DNA of 64,000 nt, from the NCBI GenBank assembly GCA_049116315.1, contig JAGDZD010000017.1:186001-250000 (forward strand), in the 5' to 3' direction. This document shows, piece by piece, positions 17,753 through 25,788 of this stretch (within the stretch, counting starts at the first letter, position 1; the number at the start of each line of letters is the position of its first letter). The position numbers and the translations under genes were made by a program. The DNA is from Thalassobius sp049116315. GTDB lineage: Bacteria > Pseudomonadota > Alphaproteobacteria > Rhodobacterales > Rhodobacteraceae. The notes under the pieces were generated by a model that was not told the origin of the DNA, did no database searches, and saw only the letters and a list, made by a program, of their open reading frames with translations.

Positions 17753-18589
17753 ATGACACAGCCCCCCTTTGACCCCGCCACAGATGGCGCCCAGATGCGC
17801 TTTGATGATCGGATGTCCTATGGCGCCTATCTTGGGCTGGATCAGCTGCTTAGTGCACAGACTCCTCTGTCGGATGCCCATGATGAGATGCTGTTTATCA
17901 TTCAGCATCAAAGCTCTGAACTTTGGATGCGTCTGGCCATTCATGAATTGACCGCTGCACGCCAAGAATTGCTTCAGGGCAAAGTGCGGCCTGCATTTAA
18001 GATGCTGGCCCGCGTTGCGCGGATCTTTGAGCAATTGAATTCAGCATGGGATGTGTTGCGCACCATGACCCCATCTGACTACACCCGTTTTCGCGAAGCT
18101 TTGGGGCAAAGTTCGGGGTTTCAATCGCTGCAATACCGACAGATCGAATACATCCTAGGCAATCGCAATCCCGCGATGCTGCGTCCCCATGCCCATCGCC
18201 CCGACGATTTGGCCCTGTTGGAAACCGAACAGACCATGCCATCGCTTTACGATGTGGCGTTGACGTTATTGTCACAAACAAATCCCCTGCCCGAGGCTGT
18301 CTTGAACCGGGATCGCGCCCAGCCCCACGCTGTCTCTGCAGAGGTGGCCGCCGCATGGACCAAGATCTATCAAGACCCGGAACGCCATTGGGAGCTGTAT
18401 GAATTGGCTGAAAAGCTTGTTGATCTTGAGGATTACTTCCGCCGGTGGCGCTTTAATCACCTGACAACAGTCGAGCGGGTGATCGGCTTTAAGCGTGGCA
18501 CGGGGGGCACAGGGGGCGTGTCTTATCTCAAGCGCATGCTCGAAGTTGAGCTGTTTCCAGAACTTTGGCACCTGCGCACGGATCTTTGA
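17753..18589 (+). CDS. kynA: Tryptophan 2,3-dioxygenase
   Basis: A 278-residue haem dioxygenase that opens the indole ring of L-tryptophan to N-formylkynurenine. Diagnostic text includes MSYGAYLGLDQLL, the distal region HDEMLFIIQHQSSELWMRL, FQSLQYRQIEYILGNRN and the proximal-haem segment FNHLTTVERVIGFKRGTGGTGG (broken here only by position). The C-terminus ELFPELWHLRTDL is canonical. It is the last gene of the SDR-YjbR-kynU-kynA run; a GC-rich palindrome (18602-18615) lies between it and the convergent TetR gene. Confidence 0.97.
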   Translation: MTQPPFDPATDGAQMRFDDRMSYGAYLGLDQLLSAQTPLSDAHDEMLFIIQHQSSELWMRLAIHELTAARQELLQGKVRPAFKMLARVARIFEQLNSAWDVLRTMTPSDYTRFREALGQSSGFQSLQYRQIEYILGNRNPAMLRPHAHRPDDLALLETEQTMPSLYDVALTLLSQTNPLPEAVLNRDRAQPHAVSAEVAAAWTKIYQDPERHWELYELAEKLVDLEDYFRRWRFNHLTTVERVIGFKRGTGGTGGVSYLKRMLEVELFPELWHLRTDL

Positions 18590-18619
18590 TCTGCGCCTGC
18601 CCCGCGGGCCCGCGGTCTG

Positions 18620-19219
18620 TTAGGCGGCCAAAGCGATGCCCAACATGCGCCCCAAGCTTTTGGTGGACTGGCGCAGCTGTTGAGAGTCTGTGACCACGTT
18701 TTTCACCCCGTAAAAGGCGTGCTGAATGAGTTGAGAAACTTCTGTGGGGCGTCCCAGGCTGGTCAGGTCAATCCGACCGGCCGCCTCTTCGCGCTCTAAC
18801 CAGTCAGCATAAAGCTTGACCAAACGCGCCTCACCCACTTTTGCGATCTCGGCGCTTGCGACGGATTTTGTATCCATCAACTCTCGCCCATGCGGGGAAT
18901 CGATCATCGCCAGAAACACCGGACCGGTCTGGGCCTCGAATCCGGCGATCAATGTGTCTTCGGGGGACTGGCCGGCGTTCAAAATCACCTGCACTTGGGC
19001 AGAGGCCTGATCGTAGTAGTACTGCACCAACGACCCAAAAATGTCTTCTTTATTGCGGTAATGCAGGTAAAGCGCGGCACGCGACATGCCCGACCCTTTG
19101 GCGATATCCTCCATCGAGGTGCGACGGAATCCATAGAGGCGAAACGCCTCAAACGCGGCGTCCAAAATCGCCTTCTGCTTACTGTCGAGTGGCTTTTCGC
19201 AATTGTCATCACTGTGCAT
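18620..19219 (-). CDS. TetR family transcriptional regulator
   Basis: A 199-residue TetR-type repressor. An N-terminal helix-turn-helix (KQKAILDAAFEAFRLYGFRR, then EDIAKGSGMSRAALYLHYRNK) occupies about residues 13-58; the rest is a helical ligand-binding and dimer domain. The start MHSDDNCEK is preferred over one 17 codons upstream because the longer version would place the operator at 19231-19254 inside the coding sequence. It is divergent from the molybdenum hydroxylase genes, and two identical-spaced inverted repeats lie between them, so it is probably the local repressor of itself and of that operon. The inducer is unknown. Confidence 0.9.
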   Translation of the reverse strand: MHSDDNCEKPLDSKQKAILDAAFEAFRLYGFRRTSMEDIAKGSGMSRAALYLHYRNKEDIFGSLVQYYYDQASAQVQVILNAGQSPEDTLIAGFEAQTGPVFLAMIDSPHGRELMDTKSVASAEIAKVGEARLVKLYADWLEREEAAGRIDLTSLGRPTEVSQLIQHAFYGVKNVVTDSQQLRQSTKSLGRMLGIALAA

Positions 19220-19230
19220 GTCAGCCGGTT

Positions 19231-19288
19231 TGACATTTTGGATGCATTTTGTCAATTGACACACTGACATTTTGTGTTACTTTTGTCA
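19231..19288. promoter_or_regulatory. Twin 24-bp operators and overlapping divergent promoters
   Basis: Two copies of TGACATTTTG-N6-TTTTGTCA are present at 19231-19254 and 19265-19288, 34 bp apart. The outer half-sites TGACA/TGTCA form inverted repeats, as expected for a TetR dimer. Between them the palindrome TGTCAATTGACA (19250-19261) supplies TTGACA on both strands. On the plus strand TTGACA (19256) is followed after 16 bp by TACTTT (19278), which lies inside the second operator. Binding would block the promoter of the oxidoreductase operon. Confidence 0.75.
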
Positions 19289-19325
19289 TAACGTCAAAAC
19301 GCGAGTCAGTCCCGTCGGAGGAACT

Positions 19326-19787
19326 ATGTCTACTGAGCTAAAAATCAATGGAACCGCCCACCAAGTGGATCTGCCCGAAGATGTGCCCTTGTTGTGGGTC
19401 CTGCGGGACGAAGTGGGGCTAACGGGCACCAAATTTGGCTGCGGCGTCGCCGCCTGTGGCGCTTGCACGGTGCATATCGATGGCGAAGCGGTGCGCTCTT
19501 GTCAGGTGTCGCTTGGCGATGTCTGGGGGGATGTGACCACAATCGAAGGTCTTGGAACGCCAGAAACCTTACACGCAGTCCAAAAAGCTTGGGTTGATCA
19601 TCAGGTGGCGCAATGTGGCTACTGCCAATCCGGCCAGATCATGCAGGCCTCGGCGCTGCTGTCGGAAACCCCACATCCAACGGATGCCGAAATTGACGAC
19701 GCGATGCAGGGCAACCTGTGCCGCTGTGGCACCTATCCCCGTATCCGCGCCGCGATCCATAGCGCTGCACAAACGTTGGAGGGTTAA
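19326..19787 (+). CDS. (2Fe-2S) subunit of molybdenum hydroxylase (isoquinoline 1-oxidoreductase alpha-like)
   Basis: A 153-residue iron-sulfur subunit of the xanthine dehydrogenase family. Cys39, Cys44, Cys47 and Cys59 (FGCGVAACGACTVH and SCQ) form the plant-ferredoxin-type cluster; Cys97, Cys100, Cys132 and Cys134 (QCGYCQSG and LCRCGTY) form the second cluster near the molybdopterin. It passes electrons from the molybdenum subunit encoded 3 bp downstream. GGAGGA precedes the ATG. There is no FAD subunit, so electrons must leave to another carrier, as in IorAB-type enzymes. The natural substrate (N-heterocycle or aldehyde) cannot be deduced. Confidence 0.93.
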   Translation: MSTELKINGTAHQVDLPEDVPLLWVLRDEVGLTGTKFGCGVAACGACTVHIDGEAVRSCQVSLGDVWGDVTTIEGLGTPETLHAVQKAWVDHQVAQCGYCQSGQIMQASALLSETPHPTDAEIDDAMQGNLCRCGTYPRIRAAIHSAAQTLEG

Positions 19788-19790
19788 CCC

Positions 19791-22031
19791 ATGGCCAGTG
19801 TTGGAAAAATCGCCCGCCGTTCGTTCTTGGTTGGATCTGCTGCCATCGTTGGCGGCGTGGCCTTTGGCGTCTATTATCTGAACGCCCCGTCTGAAAACCC
19901 GCTGAAAGCTGGCAAAGGGGAAACCGTTTTGAACCCCTATGTGTTCATCGATGCCAACGGGATCACCATCATCACGCCGCGCGCCGAAATGGGCCAAGGT
20001 GTTCACACCACTTTGGCCAGCCTTGTTGCCGAAGAAATGGATGTTGATCTTGAGGACATCACGACCTTGCACGGTCCCCCCGCGCAAGCCTACTACAACA
20101 CCGCCTTTGCCGGGGCTATTCTGCCAATCAAGGAATACGAAAAATCCGACTTTATGCACGGTGTTTCCGCTCAGTTGGGCAAGTTGGGCAAAGTCGGCTC
20201 TTTGCAGATCACCGGCGGTTCGACCTCGATGGTGGATGGCTACAAAAAGATGCGCCATGCCGGGGCCAGTGCCCGCGAAACTTTGAAAGCGGCGGCAGCC
20301 AACCGATTGGGCGTCTCTGCTCGCTCGTTGAAAACCGAAAGCGGCCATGTGATTGCGCGCGATGGCACCAAGCTCAGCTATGTTGAGCTGGCGCCTTTGA
20401 CCCGTGGCATCAAACCCATTCAGGCTGATCTGCGCGACACATCCGAATGGAAGGCCCTTGGCAAACCGGCCAAACGGGTCGACATCCTTGGTAAATCCAC
20501 TGGCACGGCAGAGTTTTCGGTGGATGTGCGCCTTGAGGGGATGAAATTCGCCGCTTTGCGCCGCAATCCACATTTGGGGGGCGCGATGAAAGGCTTTGAT
20601 CCCGCGGCCGCATTGGAAATGCCTGGCGTCGAAAAAGTTGTTGATCTGGGCGATGGCATCGCGATTGTGGCCAACAACACGTGGATTGCCATGCAAGCCG
20701 CCGAAGCCGTTGACGTCGATTGGGGGCCTGCGGCGCATCCCGCCACAATGGACGAGGTCTTTGGGAAGATCGAAGCCGCCTTTGACCAAGACGCCAACAG
20801 CACAATGCGGGATGACGGCGATGTCAGCGTCGTGCCCGACGGCGCAACCGAAGTCACCGCAGAGTATCGTCTGCCCTATCTCGCCCATGCCACGATGGAG
20901 CCAATGAACGCCACGGCCCTGTTGACGGACAAGGGTCTGCAGATCTGGACCGGCAACCAAGGCCCGGTGATCACTCAGCAAAAATGTGCTGAGGCCGTTG
21001 GGCTTGAGCCTGAGCAGGTCACCGTTCACACCACCTATATGGGGGGCGGATTTGGCCGCAGGGGCGAGTTTGACTATTCCTTCTATGCCGCAAAGCTGGC
21101 CGGAGAAATGAAAGATGTGCCGGTCAAATTGACTTGGTCCCGCGAAGAGGACATGCGGCACGATTTCTATCGCCCCGGTGTGATCGGACGCTATCGCGGT
21201 GCGGTCAAGGACGGACGGGCAGTCATGTTGGACGGCGCGGTTGCGGGCCAGTCCAGCGTGCGCCAGACTATGGCGCGCTGGATGGGCGTGCCGGTTGCGG
21301 GCCCCGACAAAGCCCATGTTGAGGGCAATTTTGATCAGCCCTATGACATTCCCAACTATCGGATCCGCGGCTATTTGGCCGAGTTGGATTTGCCGGTCGG
21401 CTTTTGGCGTTCGGTTGGCGCGTCGTTCAACGGCTTTCTGCATGACACCTTTGTGGATGAACTGGCTCATGCGGCGGGCCGTGACCCGCTCGAGTTTCGT
21501 CTGGACATGATGCGTCAAGAACATGCGCCCTCTGCTGCGGTGCTTGAGGCCGTCAAAGAGATGTCCCAATGGACCGGGCAAACACCCCAAGGTGTGGGAC
21601 GCGGCGTTGGCTTTACTTTCAGCTTTGGCACGCCCACCGCGCAGGTGATCGAGGTTGTTGACGAAGATGGGACAATCCGGATCAATCGTGCCTGGATTGC
21701 GGCAGATGTTGGGCAGATCTTAGACCCTGGCATCGTCGAAACCCAGCTGATCGGGGGCATGATCTATGGCCTCTCCGCGGCGGTTCATGGCCAAATCACC
21801 TTTGAAAACGGGGCGGTTGAGCAAGAGAACTTCCCTGACTATGACGCAATGCGCATGCACAACACGCCACAGACCAGTGTTCGCATATTGGAAACAAAGA
21901 AGCACATTTCAGGGGTCGGAGAGCCCGGAACGCCGCCCTCGATGCCGGCTTTGGGCAATGCATTGTTTGATTTGACCGGGCAACGTGCCCGCCAACTGCC
22001 CCTGATCGAGCAGTTCGATATCTTGACCTAA
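19791..22031 (+). CDS. Molybdopterin-binding subunit of periplasmic molybdenum hydroxylase (IorB-like)
   Basis: A 746-residue catalytic subunit. The N-terminus IARRSFLVGSAAIVGG carries a twin-arginine signal, so the folded cofactor-loaded enzyme is probably exported by Tat, with the small subunit carried along. Family features include PRAEMGQGVHTTL, GGGFGRRGEFDY (cofactor contact), GFWRSVGASFNGFL and the C-terminal GVGEPGTPPSMPALGNAL, whose Glu is the expected base. Length fits IorB and related aldehyde or N-heterocycle oxidases. No maturation factor (XdhC type) or cytochrome gene is adjacent. Expression is probably controlled by the divergent TetR gene. Confidence 0.93.
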   Translation: MASVGKIARRSFLVGSAAIVGGVAFGVYYLNAPSENPLKAGKGETVLNPYVFIDANGITIITPRAEMGQGVHTTLASLVAEEMDVDLEDITTLHGPPAQAYYNTAFAGAILPIKEYEKSDFMHGVSAQLGKLGKVGSLQITGGSTSMVDGYKKMRHAGASARETLKAAAANRLGVSARSLKTESGHVIARDGTKLSYVELAPLTRGIKPIQADLRDTSEWKALGKPAKRVDILGKSTGTAEFSVDVRLEGMKFAALRRNPHLGGAMKGFDPAAALEMPGVEKVVDLGDGIAIVANNTWIAMQAAEAVDVDWGPAAHPATMDEVFGKIEAAFDQDANSTMRDDGDVSVVPDGATEVTAEYRLPYLAHATMEPMNATALLTDKGLQIWTGNQGPVITQQKCAEAVGLEPEQVTVHTTYMGGGFGRRGEFDYSFYAAKLAGEMKDVPVKLTWSREEDMRHDFYRPGVIGRYRGAVKDGRAVMLDGAVAGQSSVRQTMARWMGVPVAGPDKAHVEGNFDQPYDIPNYRIRGYLAELDLPVGFWRSVGASFNGFLHDTFVDELAHAAGRDPLEFRLDMMRQEHAPSAAVLEAVKEMSQWTGQTPQGVGRGVGFTFSFGTPTAQVIEVVDEDGTIRINRAWIAADVGQILDPGIVETQLIGGMIYGLSAAVHGQITFENGAVEQENFPDYDAMRMHNTPQTSVRILETKKHISGVGEPGTPPSMPALGNALFDLTGQRARQLPLIEQFDILT

Positions 22032-22077
22032 CAGGCGCCCAGTCTCTGGGCCATTTGCGCGCCCTCTATCGTGCCAC

Positions 22078-22111
22078 ATTGGCGGCGTCCAAAACTCTGG
22101 ACGCCGCCAAT
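22078..22111 (+). terminator. Terminator of the molybdenum hydroxylase operon
   Basis: A 13-bp stem, ATTGGCGGCGTCC (22078-22090) pairing with GGACGCCGCCAAT (22099-22111), with an 8-nt loop, followed by TTGTCTT. It lies 46 bp after the stop codon. Confidence 0.75.
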
Positions 22112-22201
22112 TTGTCTTAATTCGCTCAAATCATCGCCAAAGCTGATTGTTATTTCTGTTCTCAACGTCCCCATTCCGGGGCCCGAGCAGGAGTGTCAGG
22201 C

Positions 22202-24682
22202 ATGCCGTCTGGATATTTGGTAACCCTTGGTGATGGATCGCTGGACACAGGCGATACGATCGGTGGCAGCTATACCAGCTTTACCACGGACGAGATCTTG
22301 GGTGACGGCAATTGGATTTGGACCGGTCGCGACGGACGTCGCAACTACACCAACCAAGAAGAGCCCGGCACCTTCTATCTCGCGACCAACGGCAATGTTT
22401 ATTTCGAACCGGCCTATGGATCAGTTGGTCGGCTGACCTCTGCAACGGCGGATTCACCGCCCGCCTATGGTCAGGCCGATGGTATCATCGATGGCACCGA
22501 CGATGCAGAGCTGATTGATCAGGACTACACCGACGCAGATGGCGATCAAATCGACAGCGCGGCAGACAACGCCGACAGCGTGATTGCCGCCGGTGGCGAT
22601 GACACGGTGCAATCTGGCGACGGACAAGACACTGTCTTTGGCGGCTTTGGCGATGATGTCGTCGAAGGTGGCGCCGGGGCCGATCTGGTTTACGGCGACA
22701 ATGAAACCGATCCTGCGACCACGTCCACTTCTGAAGTGATGAGCTGGGACAGCCAAGCGGCAGACGGCGCGGATGTATCGGGTGGTTTCACTCAGACCAC
22801 TGGCGAAATGGACGTCTCGGTGTCGTTCTCAAATCTTGGGGACAATGCGCCTGACTTCCTGATTGAATCCAGCGACGCCAGCTATGTTGCAACGGGCGAG
22901 ACCTTTGACACCACCTCCACGCTGCGCCTTTACGGCGATGGTGACGGGCTGACCTCTTCAACCACGTTTTCGTTTGCTGCCACCTCGGGCAGCGACATGC
23001 AGGACGCCGTCGAAAATCTGGCCTTCCGCATCAACGATATTGACTGGGGGGATGCCAACCACACGGATATCGTGACGGTCAACGCCTATGACGCCGATGG
23101 CAATGCCGTCTCGGTCACCATCACGGTTGGTTCTGGCGATACGGTGGCGGGCAACACAATCACGGCCGAAACCGTCGCCGAAGATATGGCGGATCTTGGC
23201 GGTTCGGCCCTTATAGAGATCGCCGGTCCCGTCAGCTCCGTTGAGATTTTGTACTCCAACGGCCAAGACGGCACACAGGCCATTTGGGTCAGCGATCTGC
23301 ACTTTGACACGATGGTTTTGACCGGTGGCGACGATGATCTGTCAGGCGGGGCCGGTGCGGACACGCTCTATGGTCAAGACGGTGACGACACGTTGGCCGG
23401 TGATGCGGGCACGGATTCGCTCGAGGGCGGCGACGGCGCAGACAGTCTGGCCGGTGGCGCAGACAGCGATACGCTGATCGGCGGTGCAGGGAATGATACG
23501 CTGCAGGGCGGCGCGGGCGGCGACAGCATGTCTGGCGGCGCGGGCATGGATTACCTCGACTATTCTGATTCCGACGCAGCGGTTGCCATCGATCTGACCG
23601 CCAATACGGCGTCAGGTGGACACGCGGCCAATGACACCCTTGCGGGGGGCCTTGATGGGATCATCGGGTCAGATTGGGATGACACGCTGACCGGTTATGA
23701 TGGCGAAGGTTCGGATTGGACCAACGTATTTTACGGTGGCGGCGGCGCGGATCTGATGGATGGCGCAGGCGGCGCTGACTTTTTGTATGGCGAAGAGGGT
23801 GCAGACACCCTGATCGGCGGCGCTGGCGCGGATTTGATCGATGGCGGCGAAGGCGACGACCTGATCTATGCCGGCTCTGGCGATACCATCACCGGGGGGG
23901 CGGGCAACGACACGATTGTGCTCGACGACACCAATCTCGGTGGCGGCGTCATCACCATTGATGGCAGCGAAACCGACGAACCGGGGGGCGATACGCTGGA
24001 TCTCAGCGGGTTGGCGGATTGGGATGACGTGACATTCACCAACACCGACCCAGATGAATTGGCCGGTCAAGTGACGTTGGACGACACCACTGTCATCAAT
24101 TTCTCAAACATCGAGGATCTGGTGATCTGTTTCACAGGCGGCACCAAGATCCTAACCGCACAAGGCGCGCGTCTGGTCGAAACCCTGCGCCCGGGCGACA
24201 TGGTTCTGACCCGTGACCACGGCATGCAGCCGATCCGCTGGATCGGGTCACGCGCGGTTCAGGGCGTGGGCAAATTTGCCCCCATTCGATTTGCCCCGGG
24301 GGCGATTGGCAACGACACCACGCTGCTGGTCTCCCCACAGCACCGCATGCTGCACCAATCCTCTGCAGCCAATCTGTACTTCAACGACTCCGAAGTGCTG
24401 ATCCCAGCCAAGCACATGGTCAATGGCACCAGTATCCAACAATTGGATCAAGTCAAAGTGGAGTATTTCCATATCCTGTTTGACACCCATGAGATTGTCT
24501 TTGCCGAAGGTGTGCCCAGCGAAAGCTTCCACCCCGGACAAATGGGGCTGAGTGCAATCACTGACCCGGCCCGCGAAGAGCTGTTTGCGCTCTTTCCCGA
24601 GCTGCGCAGCAATCCCAATGGTTTTGGCGACACGGCCCGCCTCTGCCTACGGGCCCACGAAGCCCGCCTTCTGGCAGCATAA
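22202..24682 (+). CDS. Secreted RTX calcium-binding protein with C-terminal Hint domain
   Basis: An 826-residue acidic protein. The start MPSGYLVTLGDG follows AGGAG by 8 bp; a GTG three codons earlier is too close to that site. Glycine-rich nonapeptide (GGxGxDxLx) blocks appear at about residues 131-167, 374-455 and 510-575, predicted to fold into calcium-loaded beta-rolls. From Cys643 a Hint (hedgehog/intein) domain begins: CFTGGTKILTAQGARLVETL, RPGDMVLTRDHGMQPIRWIG, then VSPQHRMLHQS and HILFDTHEIVFAEGV. Such modules can undergo N-S acyl shift at the cysteine and release the N-terminal part. There is no Sec signal, so type I secretion is likely, but no transporter gene is adjacent. Cell-surface or exoprotein role is inferred. 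Confidence 0.88.
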   Translation: MPSGYLVTLGDGSLDTGDTIGGSYTSFTTDEILGDGNWIWTGRDGRRNYTNQEEPGTFYLATNGNVYFEPAYGSVGRLTSATADSPPAYGQADGIIDGTDDAELIDQDYTDADGDQIDSAADNADSVIAAGGDDTVQSGDGQDTVFGGFGDDVVEGGAGADLVYGDNETDPATTSTSEVMSWDSQAADGADVSGGFTQTTGEMDVSVSFSNLGDNAPDFLIESSDASYVATGETFDTTSTLRLYGDGDGLTSSTTFSFAATSGSDMQDAVENLAFRINDIDWGDANHTDIVTVNAYDADGNAVSVTITVGSGDTVAGNTITAETVAEDMADLGGSALIEIAGPVSSVEILYSNGQDGTQAIWVSDLHFDTMVLTGGDDDLSGGAGADTLYGQDGDDTLAGDAGTDSLEGGDGADSLAGGADSDTLIGGAGNDTLQGGAGGDSMSGGAGMDYLDYSDSDAAVAIDLTANTASGGHAANDTLAGGLDGIIGSDWDDTLTGYDGEGSDWTNVFYGGGGADLMDGAGGADFLYGEEGADTLIGGAGADLIDGGEGDDLIYAGSGDTITGGAGNDTIVLDDTNLGGGVITIDGSETDEPGGDTLDLSGLADWDDVTFTNTDPDELAGQVTLDDTTVINFSNIEDLVICFTGGTKILTAQGARLVETLRPGDMVLTRDHGMQPIRWIGSRAVQGVGKFAPIRFAPGAIGNDTTLLVSPQHRMLHQSSAANLYFNDSEVLIPAKHMVNGTSIQQLDQVKVEYFHILFDTHEIVFAEGVPSESFHPGQMGLSAITDPAREELFALFPELRSNPNGFGDTARLCLRAHEARLLAA

Positions 24683-24711
24683 CCCACCCAAGTCCCAGCG
24701 CCCAATCCCGA

Positions 24712-24736
24712 GCGCCTGTGGCCATGCCACAGGTGC
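24712..24736. terminator. Hairpin between convergent RTX and C26 genes
   Basis: CCTGTGGC (24715-24722), loop CAT, GCCACAGG (24726-24733), extended by three further pairs including one G-U. No T run follows on either strand, so termination is uncertain; a second small hairpin (GCGCC-TGCAA-GGCGC, 24749-24763) follows. Confidence 0.35.
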
Positions 24737-24782
24737 GAGATATCAAGCGCGCCTGCAAGGCGCACCGCTCAACAGTTGAAAA

Positions 24783-25574
24783 TCAAGCGCTGCGTTGCAG
24801 CTCTGAAGCCGGGTGAGATGCAGATTTTCCCGCTGCCCACTGTGCGGCTGCTTGGCCAAAGGCTTCAAACAAAGGTCGAGAAACCGGATCATTGGCCGCA
24901 TCCCATTCTGGGTGCCATTGCACCGACAGGGTGAAACCGGGGGCATCTTTGATATAGATCGCTTCTGGGGTGCCATCTGGCGCATAGCCGTCGATCACCA
25001 CACGTGCGCCCGCCGCTTTGATGCCTTGCCCATGCAGCGTATTTGTCATGACTTCCTGCGCGCCCATCAATTTGTGAAACGGCCCACCTTCGGTAAAGCT
25101 GACCACATGGCGCAGCGCAAATTTCTCTTCCAGCGTGCCATCTGGGGGCATCCGGTGATTGCTGCGGCCCGGCAGGTCGCGGATCTCGGGATACAGCGAG
25201 CCGCCCATCGCCACGTTCACCTCTTGAAACCCACGGCAGATGCCCAAAATCGGTTGACCACGCTCAACGCAGGCCCGCACCAATGGCAAAGTGATCGCAT
25301 CACGGCGACGTTCAAAATCACCATGGGCTTCGGTGGCGTCTTCGCCATATTCTTCGGGATGCACATTTGGGCGCCCCCCCGTCAGCACAAACCCATCACA
25401 CAGCGCCATCAATTCATTGACGCTGACAAGTTTGGGATCAGTTGGGATCAGCAGGGGCATACAGCCCGCAACCTCGGAAACCGCTTCAGAGTTCATGACG
25501 CCACCGGCGTGCACTTGATAGGTTTCATTCAAGACGGCGTGATTGCCGATGATGCCAATAACGGGACGTGTCAT
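24783..25574 (-). CDS. Gamma-glutamyl-gamma-aminobutyrate hydrolase family protein (peptidase C26)
   Basis: A 263-residue class I glutamine amidotransferase-like hydrolase. The nucleophile is Cys113 in ILGICRGFQEVNV, and the catalytic His221/Glu223 lie in SVQWHPEWD. FVLTGGRPNVHPEEYGE is the typical oxyanion/substrate segment of the PuuD group, which releases GABA or another amine from gamma-glutamyl conjugates during polyamine catabolism. No other polyamine genes are nearby, so the exact substrate is open. The promoter region at 25575-25788 is shared with pepN and contains a long inverted repeat. Confidence 0.9.
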   Translation of the reverse strand: MTRPVIGIIGNHAVLNETYQVHAGGVMNSEAVSEVAGCMPLLIPTDPKLVSVNELMALCDGFVLTGGRPNVHPEEYGEDATEAHGDFERRRDAITLPLVRACVERGQPILGICRGFQEVNVAMGGSLYPEIRDLPGRSNHRMPPDGTLEEKFALRHVVSFTEGGPFHKLMGAQEVMTNTLHGQGIKAAGARVVIDGYAPDGTPEAIYIKDAPGFTLSVQWHPEWDAANDPVSRPLFEAFGQAAAQWAAGKSASHPASELQRSA

Positions 25575-25615
25575 GAGATTCCTGTTGCTTTGTTGTCAAT
25601 TCAACCTAGCAACAA

Positions 25616-25652
25616 CATCTGCGCACGAAAACAAATAAACTGTGCGCAGATG
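25616..25652. promoter_or_regulatory. 11-bp inverted repeat in the C26/pepN divergent promoter region
   Basis: CATCTGCGCAC (25616-25626) and GTGCGCAGATG (25642-25652) form a perfect inverted repeat around an A/T-rich 15-bp spacer. It sits 42 bp upstream of the C26 gene start and could be an operator or a cruciform. No regulator gene is next to it. Confidence 0.5.
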
Positions 25653-25788
25653 CACACTCCAGTCTGCCCTGCCGATCTAACTGGCATTCGCCTGAATTTT
25701 GATCAGCACCGGATCGGTTGTTGAAGCCCCCCGCAACTCGCCCTACCTTCGGGCCAAACACATTGCGCCCGCCGCAGAGGAGATCTGG

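Noticed and set aside
18602..18615. Palindrome CCGCGGGCCCGCGG between kynA and the TetR gene
   Set aside because: It lacks a T run and is plain GC-rich sequence between convergent genes; too weak to call a terminator or operator.
19569..21590. A 673-codon minus-strand frame through the molybdenum hydroxylase genes
   Set aside because: The plus strand has Tat and cofactor motifs; the antisense product is His/Gly/Arg-rich text without any family features.
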